Assembly (NCBI GenBank): GCA_016928155.1 | Contig: JAFGLG010000009.1 | Span: 62,001-126,000, forward strand | Direction: 5' to 3' | Source: Candidatus Woesearchaeota archaeon | GTDB taxonomy: Archaea; Nanobdellota; Nanobdellia; Woesearchaeales; JAFGLG01 | DNA: 64,000 nt | Shown here: one piece after another, positions 18,301 to 27,926 of the stretch | Layout of the letters: every line of letters begins with the position of its first letter | Numbering within the stretch: position 1 is the first letter of the stretch | The notes under the pieces: generated by a model | The model's input: the letters and a program-made list of their open reading frames with translations, nothing else | The model's database searches: none | What the model was told of the DNA's origin: nothing | Translations under genes and position numbers: made by a program

Positions 18301-21300
18301 ATAGGATATGTCGAATTTCCTATCGTCAATCCTCCTGCATTTCAGACCGCTCTGGCAACCGAAAGTCTGGTTGTTCAGCACAAGCTGGATCGATGACATC
18401 TTGACCGGAGAGAACAAATCCTCTATCTTAGCCGTCAGTTTCAGGCGCTTGCCGTTGATCACAGAACCGCCATAAGGCCGAACCTGATATATCTCCGGAG
18501 GGGTGATATCATTTATTATGGTCCTCCTGAGGGTCTTCCCCAGATTTCCGAGCTCATCAACAGCATACATCCCTATGGTGTTGTTGCCGACAAACAAATC
18601 AAGATAGTGCTCAAACCAGCCGGTAGGATAAGGCTCGGCATACGCCTTCACAAGAACACCTTCAGGTATCCCGGATTCCAGACCCGGCGAGATGAACAGG
18701 GTTGTTATCTGATTCCCCTCATCGAAAGATGAATCCATAATCTCATAACGTTCATAGGTGAGCCTCTTGTACGCGTCATTGTTATCGTGGAATTCCAGAT
18801 AGTTCCCCTCAGCAAATTTTGAGGTGACATCATTATTCACGACAATTGACGCCGAACCCTCTGAATGATGGCCATAAAGATTGGAAGCGCCGACGGGGAG
18901 TGAGAGGCCTGCGGTATGTATACCATAGGAATAATGCTGGATGTCCGAAGGCCTCTTTATCCTGCCAGAGATAACTGACATGGTCAGGTTGATGAAGCTG
19001 TTAGGCTCGACAGGCTCTGTTATCCCTGTGATCCTCCTCTGCTCAACGGCCTCATATACAACTTCACCATCCAGATCGGGCTCCAGGATTATATCAGGCG
19101 CTTTTGTGTCAATCTCGAAATACCGGCCATCGACAATGCTCTCCTCTGTACCCTCAATCCCATCCTGACTCAATGCCTTTATCAGGAACTCTGTGTTGTT
19201 ACCGGAAAGCCCGTCAAAATACTCGTTGTTGTAGACCCTCATGGCAAATGTGTAATTATTCCCTGACCCGGATATCGGAGTGAGATGCTTTGTGGTGAAA
19301 GACGATGTCTTCGGGGAGAACACAGAATACTGGAAGAGGCTGATGGAGTCCAACGGCTTATCAGCAAGCACATTCACATAATAATCCCTGTTCCTGCCGA
19401 TCTTGGTCTGGCCGAGAGAATTGACAAAATCAGAATCGACGGTGATGTTGAACTTTGGTGGTATGGAGTCGATTATCCTGAACAGCACATATTCCTCACC
19501 CATATTCCCGAACTGGTCATATGCCCTGAAAACTGCATTGTACCATGCCGAGCCGAGCAGTGCCCTCCCCCCGACAATCTCCGGCTCATAAAGGAAGCTA
19601 TAATAAGTCTTATTCCTGTACTGCCCGACCTCCAGGGTCTTGACCATATCAAATGTCCTGTCGAAGCTGCACTGACCGGGGGCCTGAGTGGTATTCAACA
19701 CAGTATAATCCCCAACTGAACCAGAATCAAACCTTTGGGTGAAAACCAATGACTGGCCCTCGCTCAGGTTCAGGTCAGAAGGGTAATAAGGAACAAGACC
19801 AAAAGGCACAGAGAAATCCACAAATGGGCCGTAGCTGCCGTTGGCCAGGAGCTTCCTTGCAGTGATGAGAAGAGAATAGAACCCTGGCTCTACAGGATCA
19901 GACTTCCATGGTGTCACCAAGTAAGTCATGGAATCATCTGTCGTCGAGACAACACAATTCATGCAGAAGTCCTCCAAAACCATATCTGAGACATGGACCT
20001 CATCATCGAAATAGACGCTGAAGTAAGGGGTCTCATTGAGCATGTACATCGTACCATTGAACACATTGCCGCCGCCATAGGTAAGAATCGGCGTGTCAGG
20101 GTAAAGAGTATCGACTATGACCTGAGGCTCACCTGCCAGATCCTGGCACATAAGCCTGAGCTCCACCTTGGTCACATTGTATGTGTATTTGTAATCCTCG
20201 GCCTCTGTCCTGAAGAACAACGGGAAGCCATACTCCAGAACAGAGTCGCTGTCAGGATCATTGCCATTGTATGTATCAGTTATGGACATGCCAGAGATAT
20301 TCGGGGGGATAAGATCATTGAGTATGATGACATAATCAGAACCTGAGTTATTGAATATGTCAACTGCATTAGCCTGTATAAGATTTGGCCCAGGATAAAG
20401 CAGCACAGATGCATTGAAGCTTGAAGCATCATAGGCTGCTGTGTATGACGACAGGTTCTTCTCGCCGACGACAATGACATTCAAGTGATCAATAGATGGC
20501 TCGACATATGTGCCGAGAACATCCATAGCCTCCTGGGAATACAGCATCTGATCGAGCGGGTGGGTTATGTTCACAAGCGCGCTTAAAGTATCATTGACAA
20601 AGAAATGCCGCATCACAGAATTCGCATTCCCCAGCCTGTCCTCAGCATAGAAAGTGGCATTGTAATCCCCTATCGGGATAAGACCATGCTCAGCCGGCAT
20701 GTAAACCACGCTGTACATGCCTTCATCCATTATCCCTGATGTGACATTGATCTCCGCCATGGGTATCGAAACATCGATAGGAGGATCCGAGGAATTCCTA
20801 TTCCGGATTATCAGGGTGATGTTCCTCAGCTCATGTGTATAATTGGTATCAAAAACAAAAACAGAGAAATTAACAGGATAACCATACTCTGCACCGAGAG
20901 TCGGGCTGTCCGCAATCTTCTTCTTGCGATGGTCCGTTATCTCGGGCGTCTTGAAATCCGGGCCTTCCTGATCAAGTATGACAATTGCCTGGTCAAAGCC
21001 GCGGTTATTGGCTGCATCAATCGCTGTTGCCGTGATTATGTTCTCACCATTGAACAGCTCTGCCTGCTTCCTGAAACCCATCAGGTCATGATTGATCTCC
21101 GCGAGCGCAAAAAATGACCTCACGCCGTGCCTCTCCTCGACCTTTATCCACACATCCACAATATTCTCATCGTTGAATGAGCCGGTGACCCACTGCTGGG
21201 TGCTCCTTGTTATCGGCATCTCATAGACTGTGACATCCGGACCGGTCTTGTCGATCTTCATGGATCTGCAGATGACCTCCTCTGCTGTACCAGCAAGGTC

Positions 21301-24300
21301 AAATGACTGATAGCAAAGAGTGTAATCCCCTGAAGGCTGGGAGATAAAAACAGGATTGGCATATGCAGTGGAAGGCTCGCACCTTGATTCTCCATAACAG
21401 AAAAGGGTCTGCGCGCAGCCGAACTCGGGAGGCGGACCCTGATCAGTGTCAGAACAGTTGAAAATAACAGAAGGCTCCTTATAGAACCTTGATTCATCCA
21501 GCAGATTCCTGTAGGAATTCTCCTCCATAAACACAGCTGTCACAGGGGGCAGGCCATCAACAGTGAAAATCAGGTTGGAGACATCAAGGAGGCTGCCCAA
21601 TCCGTTCTCACCATCCCTGCATTCGACATCAAACTCATAAGTCCCGCTGTCCAGATCATAGAGCGTCTCCTCATAATAGTAATGCCCTGCACCATCAGAG
21701 ATGCCAAGACCCGCGAAGCCCCCATTGAAATTCTTCCAGGAACCATGCTGGGGGGCTGTCTGCATGTACCTGCAATAATCCTGCTCACCGTATGTCTTCA
21801 TGAAAAGCCTGACTTCTGGCTGGACTGGCAGGGTCACATTATTGGGAGACTCGTCAAATATCAGATGGACACGGTCTATCTTCAGTATCTGCTCAATCGC
21901 ACGGATATTACCATAATCATCAGAGCAGTTCAGGAAATAAGTGTAAGTGCCATCCTGCATATCAGGATATACAGTCTCGTATTGCTCATCAATATCAACC
22001 TCTGTTATGAAAAGATTCTGCCAGACATCAGAACCCTTCTTCAGCCGGTCAGTGCAGTAGACATGCTCGGATGCCTCAATCCCGATCGACAGGTTGGAAG
22101 TGAACTCATCTGCGGAACTGTTGATGACAGTGTATGTGACATCAATAGCGGGAATTATAGTATCGACAAAAATAGATTTTATATTCAGGTCCTCGACATT
22201 CTTATGCTTGTCTATTGAATAGAACCTGAGCTCTATGTCCCCCTCAAAATTCTCCAGCGGATATTCCAGGTTAGGCAGGCTTATTGAAGTCTTGCAGGTA
22301 GAAGGATCAGATGAATTGGCACAATCCATAACGATCTCATTTGTAGGACAGCAAGGAGGGAATCCTGTCCCGTTGATGCAATAAAAGCTCTTATCTGAAT
22401 CGACATCAGGCAAGAACTCCAAGGTGGTGCCGGTAGAGATGATGAACATCGGCATATTTGTCAGGATGGTCGCAGGAGGAGTCTGGTCATCACGGCAAGC
22501 GATGCCTTCAGGAGTATCATCGGCAACACAATCCCTGCCATCAAGGTCATTGCCGTCCTTCACGCAAATGCCTTCTCCGGTAGTGCCTATTATCCACCTG
22601 CACCTGCCAAGCCCGCATGCATCATCACTGAGGATGTTCTCCGGGCTTGTCCTGCATACAGGATCAGGCACATCAAAACCCTGCATACCGAGGCCCTCAC
22701 AGGCAATCCTGTCAGAATACTGCTCACACTGCTTGGTCGAATCACATGAATAGCATTGGGTCTCGTCCTCATTGGAATAGCACTTGCCGAGCAATGAACA
22801 TACCCCTGGAGTGCAATGTGTGTTCTCAAAAGGAGGCTTATCAGGACCGCAAAGCCCGCACTTATTGCCATCATAACCCGGCTCATAACAGATGCCTTTG
22901 CCCAACTCACCGAAATAATCCACAAACTGGGCCCATTCACACCCTTTCCCGTTGCCAGCCACACAATTATTGGTTGTGCATGCATATTCAGACCTGTAAT
23001 CATAGCATGAATGCGGCATCCTGCAATCCATGCAGGCATCAACAGATGTCTGCGAGACATCATAATAGCAGTACATGTGCTCCGGCGGATTTGCCGAATT
23101 ATTGTATTCACAGGTCAGGCTGTCATACTCAAGATCATAATACAATCCGAAGAGATTATAGTACTCGCCGAGGTTCTCGCAATAACCGAAAGCCATCTCG
23201 CACCAGGTCAAATTATCAAGCTCAAGACAGAAAGCATCATTGCTCCCAAGCATCTCCCTGCAATCCCCGCCAGAAGAGAAGTTAGTGCCATTCCAGGCAG
23301 CCATCTGGTTCATCTCATTGCAGCGAGCACGGATGTACTTGAGCTCTGCGCCAGGCTGCGGCTCCTCGATGTCATCCATGCAGAACTCTGTCTCCTCAAG
23401 CATATCCTCACACTGATGATCTCCGGGGCTGGCACCTATCCTGTTGCTCTCATTAACATCCATATTATGGCTGAAGACAACAAGGAAATAAGAGTAAGGG
23501 ATATCCCAATGCACATCATAATCAATATAATTTCTCTTCTCTTTTGTGAGCCTGGTCAGAGGGAGGCCATCCTTGAAAAGATAGAACTCCTTGACATTCT
23601 CAGGACATGACTGGTTCCAGGTGAATTCCAGAAGCTCCTCACCCCTGGTCCAGTGCACCCCAAGCTGAGGAGGGGGGATGCCGAACATGCAGCTTGTGTT
23701 CACAGGCACCATCGTGAAATTCCTCTCAGTGACCTGATTCGAAATGATGTTTACTGACTGGTTAATATTCTCAAAAAGATGCTTCTTGATGACAACATCA
23801 TACTCCCCCGGGCTTACGCCGCCTATCGTGAAATAGCCTTCAACATTTGTATAAGTTGAAAACTCATAACTGCCATAAAGCTTGACATAAGCCTCCTCTA
23901 TCGGCGACCCTGAGCTGTTAAGCACATAACCCCTGAACAAGCCACCGGCAACACACATCTGGGTCTGGTAATTCGCGCCGCAGCAATAGCCTGCTGCAGT
24001 GTTCACATTTATGTACTCGTCGCCGCAATAGCAGTATGGGCCGCTCAGACCGGAAATGTTCGTCCTCGAGACAGGAAGATTCGTGGCATTGCCGTTAAGG
24101 CATGGAGGTATCGGCTCGCAAGGCACGTCACAGCAGCCGAAATCAGAGCCCTGATACTGCACATTCTGGCAGTCAAGCGGCAGGCCATAATACTCACCAC
24201 CTGCACCGCTGCACTGATAGCCGAAGACACAGCACTGGCCAAGCATGTCAAGACAAGTCTGCGCGCACCTGCACTGGCCCTCAATGCAGTAACCTTCACA

Positions 24301-25401
24301 CGGGGCGCCATTGAGATAAGTCGGATCGCACTCCTCGCCATCATCAATATCGCTGTTGCCGCAAAGCTCAGAAGACGGAGTCCTGACAAGCTGGAAATCC
24401 AGCTGATTCTGCATCCCTGCAATGACCATCTTCTGCAGGACATTGCTATTGTATCCGGGAGCAGTCGCAGTGAATACCTTAAGGCCCTGCTGAACATTCG
24501 TGATGACATACTGTCCATTCCCCCCAGTATAGGCATTGGGAAGACCTTCTGTAAAAATAGTGGCGCCAACAGGCATACCTGTCTCGAAATCAGTGACATT
24601 ACCGAAGACTATGCCCATATCTGTCGCAATCGTCAAAACCAAAGTGACATCAGCAGCGGCATTCTGCGAGATGGTGACTGTACTGGATACAGGGGCATAA
24701 CCCTGGGCATATGCAGTGACCTCATGCTGGCCGACAGGTATTCTTGGAATGCTGAAAGCACCGGTGCTTGAGCTGGGTATAGCCGCCTTGTCAGCAATCC
24801 TCACTTCCCTATTCGTGGCCGTGATCACCGAATTGCCAGGACCGAACATGTGGCCTGTCAGGTTTCCTGTGGCAGCAGGAGCGCCTATATCGCAGACATC
24901 AACACAGGCCTCATTAGGAAAAAATATCGTGCCATCAAAAGGGCTCGGGGGGACAATGATGCAATTATTCCTGTTTATCGAATCACGGCAATCCTGCACC
25001 TGATTCTGGGCGACATAGGCACAGCAGCCAGTTGTGCAGGGATTAGGAACGATATCAATCATAGAACATGAAAAAGAATCCTCGTCATAGTAGACAAAAC
25101 CATTGGGAGGGGGACAGTCGCTGTGGGTCTCTGTTTTGCATGAATCAACGCAGCAGCCTATCTGATTGCAGATCTCAGTCTGATCGCATGGGCTGTCAGG
25201 ATCATACTGCTCAGGGGTGCATGAGCCGCCAGGACAGCATTGCTCATAAGTTATATGATCAGGGACAGTCTTGCAGAAAAGCGAAGAGGTCTGCTTGAAA
25301 CAACAGCCCCTCAATGACTGGGCCTCAACAGGAGAATAAGAGATGAGCAGATTAAAAAGTAACATAAGTACTATAAGAACTATCAAATACCTCTTTTTCA
25401 T
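15361..25401 (-). CDS. 3346-aa giant secreted surface protein
   Basis: Signal peptide MKKRYLIVLIVLMLLFNLLI, then a Cys-rich N-terminal region (about 25-170). Three carboxypeptidase-regulatory-like modules follow (near 180-250, 260-330 and 490-560; for example NAYTGGNGQYVITNV). More Cys-rich segments extend to about residue 1000, and then a very long chain of Ig-like/Big-type domains with repeated VDTxxP and NNTF-type edges. Many N-x-S/T sequons fit archaeal N-glycosylation. No C-terminal membrane helix is visible, so it may be held by partners encoded next to it. Such proteins typically act as adhesins or S-layer-like fibres, which is inferred here. It has its own TATA-like element. Confidence 0.8.
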   Translation of the reverse strand: MKKRYLIVLIVLMLLFNLLISYSPVEAQSLRGCCFKQTSSLFCKTVPDHITYEQCCPGGSCTPEQYDPDSPCDQTEICNQIGCCVDSCKTETHSDCPPPNGFVYYDEDSFSCSMIDIVPNPCTTGCCAYVAQNQVQDCRDSINRNNCIIVPPSPFDGTIFFPNEACVDVCDIGAPAATGNLTGHMFGPGNSVITATNREVRIADKAAIPSSSTGAFSIPRIPVGQHEVTAYAQGYAPVSSTVTISQNAAADVTLVLTIATDMGIVFGNVTDFETGMPVGATIFTEGLPNAYTGGNGQYVITNVQQGLKVFTATAPGYNSNVLQKMVIAGMQNQLDFQLVRTPSSELCGNSDIDDGEECDPTYLNGAPCEGYCIEGQCRCAQTCLDMLGQCCVFGYQCSGAGGEYYGLPLDCQNVQYQGSDFGCCDVPCEPIPPCLNGNATNLPVSRTNISGLSGPYCYCGDEYINVNTAAGYCCGANYQTQMCVAGGLFRGYVLNSSGSPIEEAYVKLYGSYEFSTYTNVEGYFTIGGVSPGEYDVVIKKHLFENINQSVNIISNQVTERNFTMVPVNTSCMFGIPPPQLGVHWTRGEELLEFTWNQSCPENVKEFYLFKDGLPLTRLTKEKRNYIDYDVHWDIPYSYFLVVFSHNMDVNESNRIGASPGDHQCEDMLEETEFCMDDIEEPQPGAELKYIRARCNEMNQMAAWNGTNFSSGGDCREMLGSNDAFCLELDNLTWCEMAFGYCENLGEYYNLFGLYYDLEYDSLTCEYNNSANPPEHMYCYYDVSQTSVDACMDCRMPHSCYDYRSEYACTTNNCVAGNGKGCEWAQFVDYFGELGKGICYEPGYDGNKCGLCGPDKPPFENTHCTPGVCSLLGKCYSNEDETQCYSCDSTKQCEQYSDRIACEGLGMQGFDVPDPVCRTSPENILSDDACGLGRCRWIIGTTGEGICVKDGNDLDGRDCVADDTPEGIACRDDQTPPATILTNMPMFIISTGTTLEFLPDVDSDKSFYCINGTGFPPCCPTNEIVMDCANSSDPSTCKTSISLPNLEYPLENFEGDIELRFYSIDKHKNVEDLNIKSIFVDTIIPAIDVTYTVINSSADEFTSNLSIGIEASEHVYCTDRLKKGSDVWQNLFITEVDIDEQYETVYPDMQDGTYTYFLNCSDDYGNIRAIEQILKIDRVHLIFDESPNNVTLPVQPEVRLFMKTYGEQDYCRYMQTAPQHGSWKNFNGGFAGLGISDGAGHYYYEETLYDLDSGTYEFDVECRDGENGLGSLLDVSNLIFTVDGLPPVTAVFMEENSYRNLLDESRFYKEPSVIFNCSDTDQGPPPEFGCAQTLFCYGESRCEPSTAYANPVFISQPSGDYTLCYQSFDLAGTAEEVICRSMKIDKTGPDVTVYEMPITRSTQQWVTGSFNDENIVDVWIKVEERHGVRSFFALAEINHDLMGFRKQAELFNGENIITATAIDAANNRGFDQAIVILDQEGPDFKTPEITDHRKKKIADSPTLGAEYGYPVNFSVFVFDTNYTHELRNITLIIRNRNSSDPPIDVSIPMAEINVTSGIMDEGMYSVVYMPAEHGLIPIGDYNATFYAEDRLGNANSVMRHFFVNDTLSALVNITHPLDQMLYSQEAMDVLGTYVEPSIDHLNVIVVGEKNLSSYTAAYDASSFNASVLLYPGPNLIQANAVDIFNNSGSDYVIILNDLIPPNISGMSITDTYNGNDPDSDSVLEYGFPLFFRTEAEDYKYTYNVTKVELRLMCQDLAGEPQVIVDTLYPDTPILTYGGGNVFNGTMYMLNETPYFSVYFDDEVHVSDMVLEDFCMNCVVSTTDDSMTYLVTPWKSDPVEPGFYSLLITARKLLANGSYGPFVDFSVPFGLVPYYPSDLNLSEGQSLVFTQRFDSGSVGDYTVLNTTQAPGQCSFDRTFDMVKTLEVGQYRNKTYYSFLYEPEIVGGRALLGSAWYNAVFRAYDQFGNMGEEYVLFRIIDSIPPKFNITVDSDFVNSLGQTKIGRNRDYYVNVLADKPLDSISLFQYSVFSPKTSSFTTKHLTPISGSGNNYTFAMRVYNNEYFDGLSGNNTEFLIKALSQDGIEGTEESIVDGRYFEIDTKAPDIILEPDLDGEVVYEAVEQRRITGITEPVEPNSFINLTMSVISGRIKRPSDIQHYSYGIHTAGLSLPVGASNLYGHHSEGSASIVVNNDVTSKFAEGNYLEFHDNNDAYKRLTYERYEIMDSSFDEGNQITTLFISPGLESGIPEGVLVKAYAEPYPTGWFEHYLDLFVGNNTIGMYAVDELGNLGKTLRRTIINDITPPEIYQVRPYGGSVINGKRLKLTAKIEDLFSPVKMSSIQLVLNNQTFGCQSGLKCRRIDDRKFDISYDPSRWVTDVYNATLIAYDVVGNLGVYNWMFEIDPDVPDNPEIVLLNGSQFRDVWYSDDVTPTFRVKFTNRTYASIERIVLVDELIGVVFSRIDDWTFYANPWKENQLYDSLYLMRIEAHEIFSDNEASRNGVYFQEFVVDTVAPEVYLDNIGRTNRIQNFGVDGDYYDYFMDENDRVLVHGDVESRNAALNGPFFRAITSFIEQFEQGTRRIFATAFDKAGNNRTASIDVEVDTVAPSVEITKIEPMDGSLVVVEGDSAEGGLVNYTLDYIPVRIKGIADLNTDLIVNITSPEGTVTYISEIVTNVSAAHAVFVLDNVLLPYSIDDLKTLHVVDAFSIDDAGNKGSHRANVILDKTGPIITFVAPRHSFDPAPRITVETDEPATCTLVYTPLSGAEKTVHMTASFSRKHYSQLEELPSNENKETPTQLKFICVDQFGYESVDYDYVVIDKKPPRIVGWDLSVNTKELVNDLPGEKYFIMFMYNETEMSVVGSEPVRCRYDRADVPFSEMRFDFMNFGAGFMAEDISRPFQMVDRTNNTFYISCEDQAGLVSGNKRLVIYLDIFYPIHIYDISPERYTNDLTPEISGITRRETVCGIERVDYSNVFAFIFDYVSKIFTGAGRMAASFRKDHYYHETLVSGDSSSPTQVSLEENATYSFRMTCSDPSGTFEPGSKTVTFTVDTKVDSPIIYSPQQGFVTNETLIYVEGAVERMSRINIYVNNLRQNPEPIPAEDGAFSYWAVLQHGSNEVKVEVIDKASNTASSFVTGVYNNIGPTVEYIDPDYSSILPYVEYISGKIYSDIGLDMQSAEVQLFRTGSAQPLSGQIVEMDDIRFRFVPDTPLDEGLYRLVVVPKNNLGSRGQGYLSIFEVDENSAQLFLRSPYEGEWPYRDLVITSPEVLLEGEFFSYYRLNDSKLYIDGKRSALSLVDNEFSVVKVLEQESKNTIKFFAEDRYDHQTMVVGHVFRDTKGPKLICIGFYCE

Positions 25402-25455
25402 CTATTCACCATATTGGCCGGCAAGGCCATCAAATATGAAAATAAAGCTAAAGGC

Positions 25456-25463
25456 TATTTAAA
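25456..25463 (-). promoter_or_regulatory. TATA-like element of the giant 3346-aa gene
   Basis: In the 137-bp gap upstream of 25401 the minus strand reads CCTTTTTAAATAGCC, with TTTAAATA at 25463-25456. This predicts transcription start near 25430 and a leader of about 30 nt. It suggests that the giant gene can be expressed apart from the two genes upstream. Confidence 0.5.
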
Positions 25464-25538
25464 AAGGTTTTGATTTTGACATGATCAGAGAAAAACAGGC
25501 AGAAAGTCTTAAACCATTCAATAATAGCTTTTTAAGGC

Positions 25539-27926
25539 TTATGTATTACAATAATCTCTCACGCTTGGATCAGGATTCCAATCACAACCATTGGCACACT
25601 CCGGCTGGCAGACATAGGCATAATTGCATTTCCCGTTGCCCCTGCATGATCCTTTGCACAGATATGACCCTCCATTGCTGTAAACCCCATTAGGGCCTGA
25701 AGAGCATTTCAATTGTGAACCACATTCAACATTATCAGACAGAGAAGTGTTCACACAGTGATCAACACCATAAGTGCAACGATTGCATAACGGATGCTGG
25801 CCGGGCTCATCAGCGCATTCCTCAATCAATACAAAATCCTCAACAACATCTCCAGTGCAGGTGTTGCCCCGAGTACCATCACATTCCCTTGTAAAGGTCC
25901 TCTTGTAGACTGCATTTTCTGGACCTGATGGGGGAGGCCTGTTCTGGTCAGGCAGGGGATCATGGTTTGCCCAACCCTGGTTTTTTACAGGATCCTTTAT
26001 CCGACAACCATAGTCGACAAGCTCAAAGCAGAGCTTCGAATCATCAGAAAGGGTGAAATCATCCTCACAGCAGGTATGATTCGCCTGATAAGGATTCGGC
26101 TGATTAGAATATGATAAGAAAGCAAGATTGTTGAATGGATAAGAAGGAGAAGTGCTCCTGTGAGGAAGACATTCCATAACTTCCAGATTAAGCCTCTGCT
26201 CGCCGATCACAGAAGGGGCTCCGGTGTCCCTCGCCCTTGCAATGATCGTGTGATTCTTGACGGGCGAAAAAAAAAAATTATAATCTATACCATGATACGA
26301 TGTGTAATAGTTCCTGAGACCGCCGACCTCGTTGATTGTCCATGGGATGAACTGCTCCTCCACAGTGCTCCAGTCAATGGTGAACGGCTGGGTTATGTCC
26401 ATCCAAGAGAATTCAAGGGCACCTTTCGCATAGGTGTCGGCAGTGTTGCTTGCATTGAAGAGATAAGGATCCTCAGGAGAGGCATAATTATCATTGATAT
26501 CAGCATAGAGATTAGAGCCCTTCACATTCAGCCTCGGCTTGTCGTCGACAAAAATCCTTACATTCTGGAAATCCCTGTTGCCGGCAGCATCTGTCACTGT
26601 TATCGTGACCTCATGGGGGCCGATGTCGCTCCCTGTGGGGACGTATGAAGCGCATCTTGACTTGTCGATGACGCCAGTGACCGGGTTCCTGCAATTCTCA
26701 CCGCTGTTAGCGTAGAGGACTGAACTCTCCCAGACAGCATCAAGCCAGCCGGTATATGAATATCTTATTTCGTCGTCATCAGGATCAAAAGCCAGCGGCG
26801 CCAGGATTATCGGCTCATCCTGGGCAACATATACATCATAATTCTTGGGATCAGGATTAGCCTCCTTCTTTGTGAAATAATCCAGCGCCGGAGGCCTGTT
26901 CCTGACAGCAAAGCTGAACTGATAGACATCACCCCTGAATCTCGAGAACGAATCATTGATTATTATTATTGAATCAAGCGTCTCCGGATCCACAAATTTC
27001 ATCACAGAAATGCCATTAATCTCCTTCTCATTGGCCATATCAAGGATGCCGTTCCGGATATCATAAGTGACATCATTGATCTCAGCATCGACTGCCGGCC
27101 TGACCAGATCCTGGAAGATGTGGAAAAGCCTCACATCCTCATCGGCGGTGAACTCCCGCAGCTCAGCCTCCTTGCCTTCCATCTCGACCCTCAGCGGGAA
27201 AATCAACCTGAAAAGCACATCCTTATGGCCGAAAGACACCTTGACATTCATTATTCCTGGCGAGATGTCATAGCCCAGCGACTCGGAAAAGTAAGAGAAG
27301 TTTATGCACGACTGCGTCCTGTTCAGGACATAATGCTCCATCTGCTCCTGGATGGAATAGCCATCGCACTTGATGCAGCGGCAGTCATAATCAAGGCCTG
27401 TGAGATTGCTGAACTTGCACATCTCAGGGAAAACAGACTTCTGGGGCTCGCCCTTGGAACCGAAAAGATACTGGTCCATGGTATGATCATAAGACCTGAA
27501 GCACTGCTCGCCTGTCCACGCCGGAACACTGCTGTGGGCATAACATGGGTAATAAGGAGGTGAGGAGACAAGATAAGCGCTCGGGCTGTAAACCTGATAT
27601 GCTATTGACCTGTTGTCGAACATAAGGTATGGGATATCCCAGTCGACAAGAGAGCCTTCCACGCTGTGGATGAAGCCTCCCCTGCTGACCATGTCGAGCG
27701 CTTCCTGGCTTGCCTTAGACAGGCATGAATCCACATAATATTTCAACGAAGCCAGCTGTGTGCCTGAAGCGAGGATATCGCTCTGCTGCTCCCCGAGACC
27801 GGTGCCGCGGCTCTTTATGAAGAAAATGAGCGAGAATGCTATGACAACAACAATACCCAACACAATGAAAAGAGTTATCTGGGCCTTACGGGTCCTACTC
27901 TGTCGTGTAGTCATCTTCTTTACCAT
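25539..27926 (-). CDS. 795-aa pilin-like protein with Ig-like and Cys-rich ectodomain
   Basis: The N-terminus TRKAQITLFIVLGIVVVIAF is a class III-like leader plus helix of the RKAQxTLF type, which from memory recurs in DPANN clusters. The ectodomain includes a PKD/cadherin-like module (FDPDDDEIRYSYTGW ... VTITVTDAAGNRDF, about 420-510). A C-terminal Cys-rich part of about 200 residues contains CRGNGKC and CQPECANGC. The start at 27926 (or 27914) overlaps the stop of the 1583-aa gene by 20-32 nt. The large disulfide-rich head on a pilin-like stalk suggests an exposed tip or adhesin subunit (inferred). Confidence 0.75.
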   Translation of the reverse strand: MVKKMTTRQSRTRKAQITLFIVLGIVVVIAFSLIFFIKSRGTGLGEQQSDILASGTQLASLKYYVDSCLSKASQEALDMVSRGGFIHSVEGSLVDWDIPYLMFDNRSIAYQVYSPSAYLVSSPPYYPCYAHSSVPAWTGEQCFRSYDHTMDQYLFGSKGEPQKSVFPEMCKFSNLTGLDYDCRCIKCDGYSIQEQMEHYVLNRTQSCINFSYFSESLGYDISPGIMNVKVSFGHKDVLFRLIFPLRVEMEGKEAELREFTADEDVRLFHIFQDLVRPAVDAEINDVTYDIRNGILDMANEKEINGISVMKFVDPETLDSIIIINDSFSRFRGDVYQFSFAVRNRPPALDYFTKKEANPDPKNYDVYVAQDEPIILAPLAFDPDDDEIRYSYTGWLDAVWESSVLYANSGENCRNPVTGVIDKSRCASYVPTGSDIGPHEVTITVTDAAGNRDFQNVRIFVDDKPRLNVKGSNLYADINDNYASPEDPYLFNASNTADTYAKGALEFSWMDITQPFTIDWSTVEEQFIPWTINEVGGLRNYYTSYHGIDYNFFFSPVKNHTIIARARDTGAPSVIGEQRLNLEVMECLPHRSTSPSYPFNNLAFLSYSNQPNPYQANHTCCEDDFTLSDDSKLCFELVDYGCRIKDPVKNQGWANHDPLPDQNRPPPSGPENAVYKRTFTRECDGTRGNTCTGDVVEDFVLIEECADEPGQHPLCNRCTYGVDHCVNTSLSDNVECGSQLKCSSGPNGVYSNGGSYLCKGSCRGNGKCNYAYVCQPECANGCDWNPDPSVRDYCNT

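Noticed and set aside
22590-24599. Several 170-210-residue frames within the 3346-aa gene
   Set aside because: They are out-of-frame readings of Cys-rich segments with no start signals or domains.
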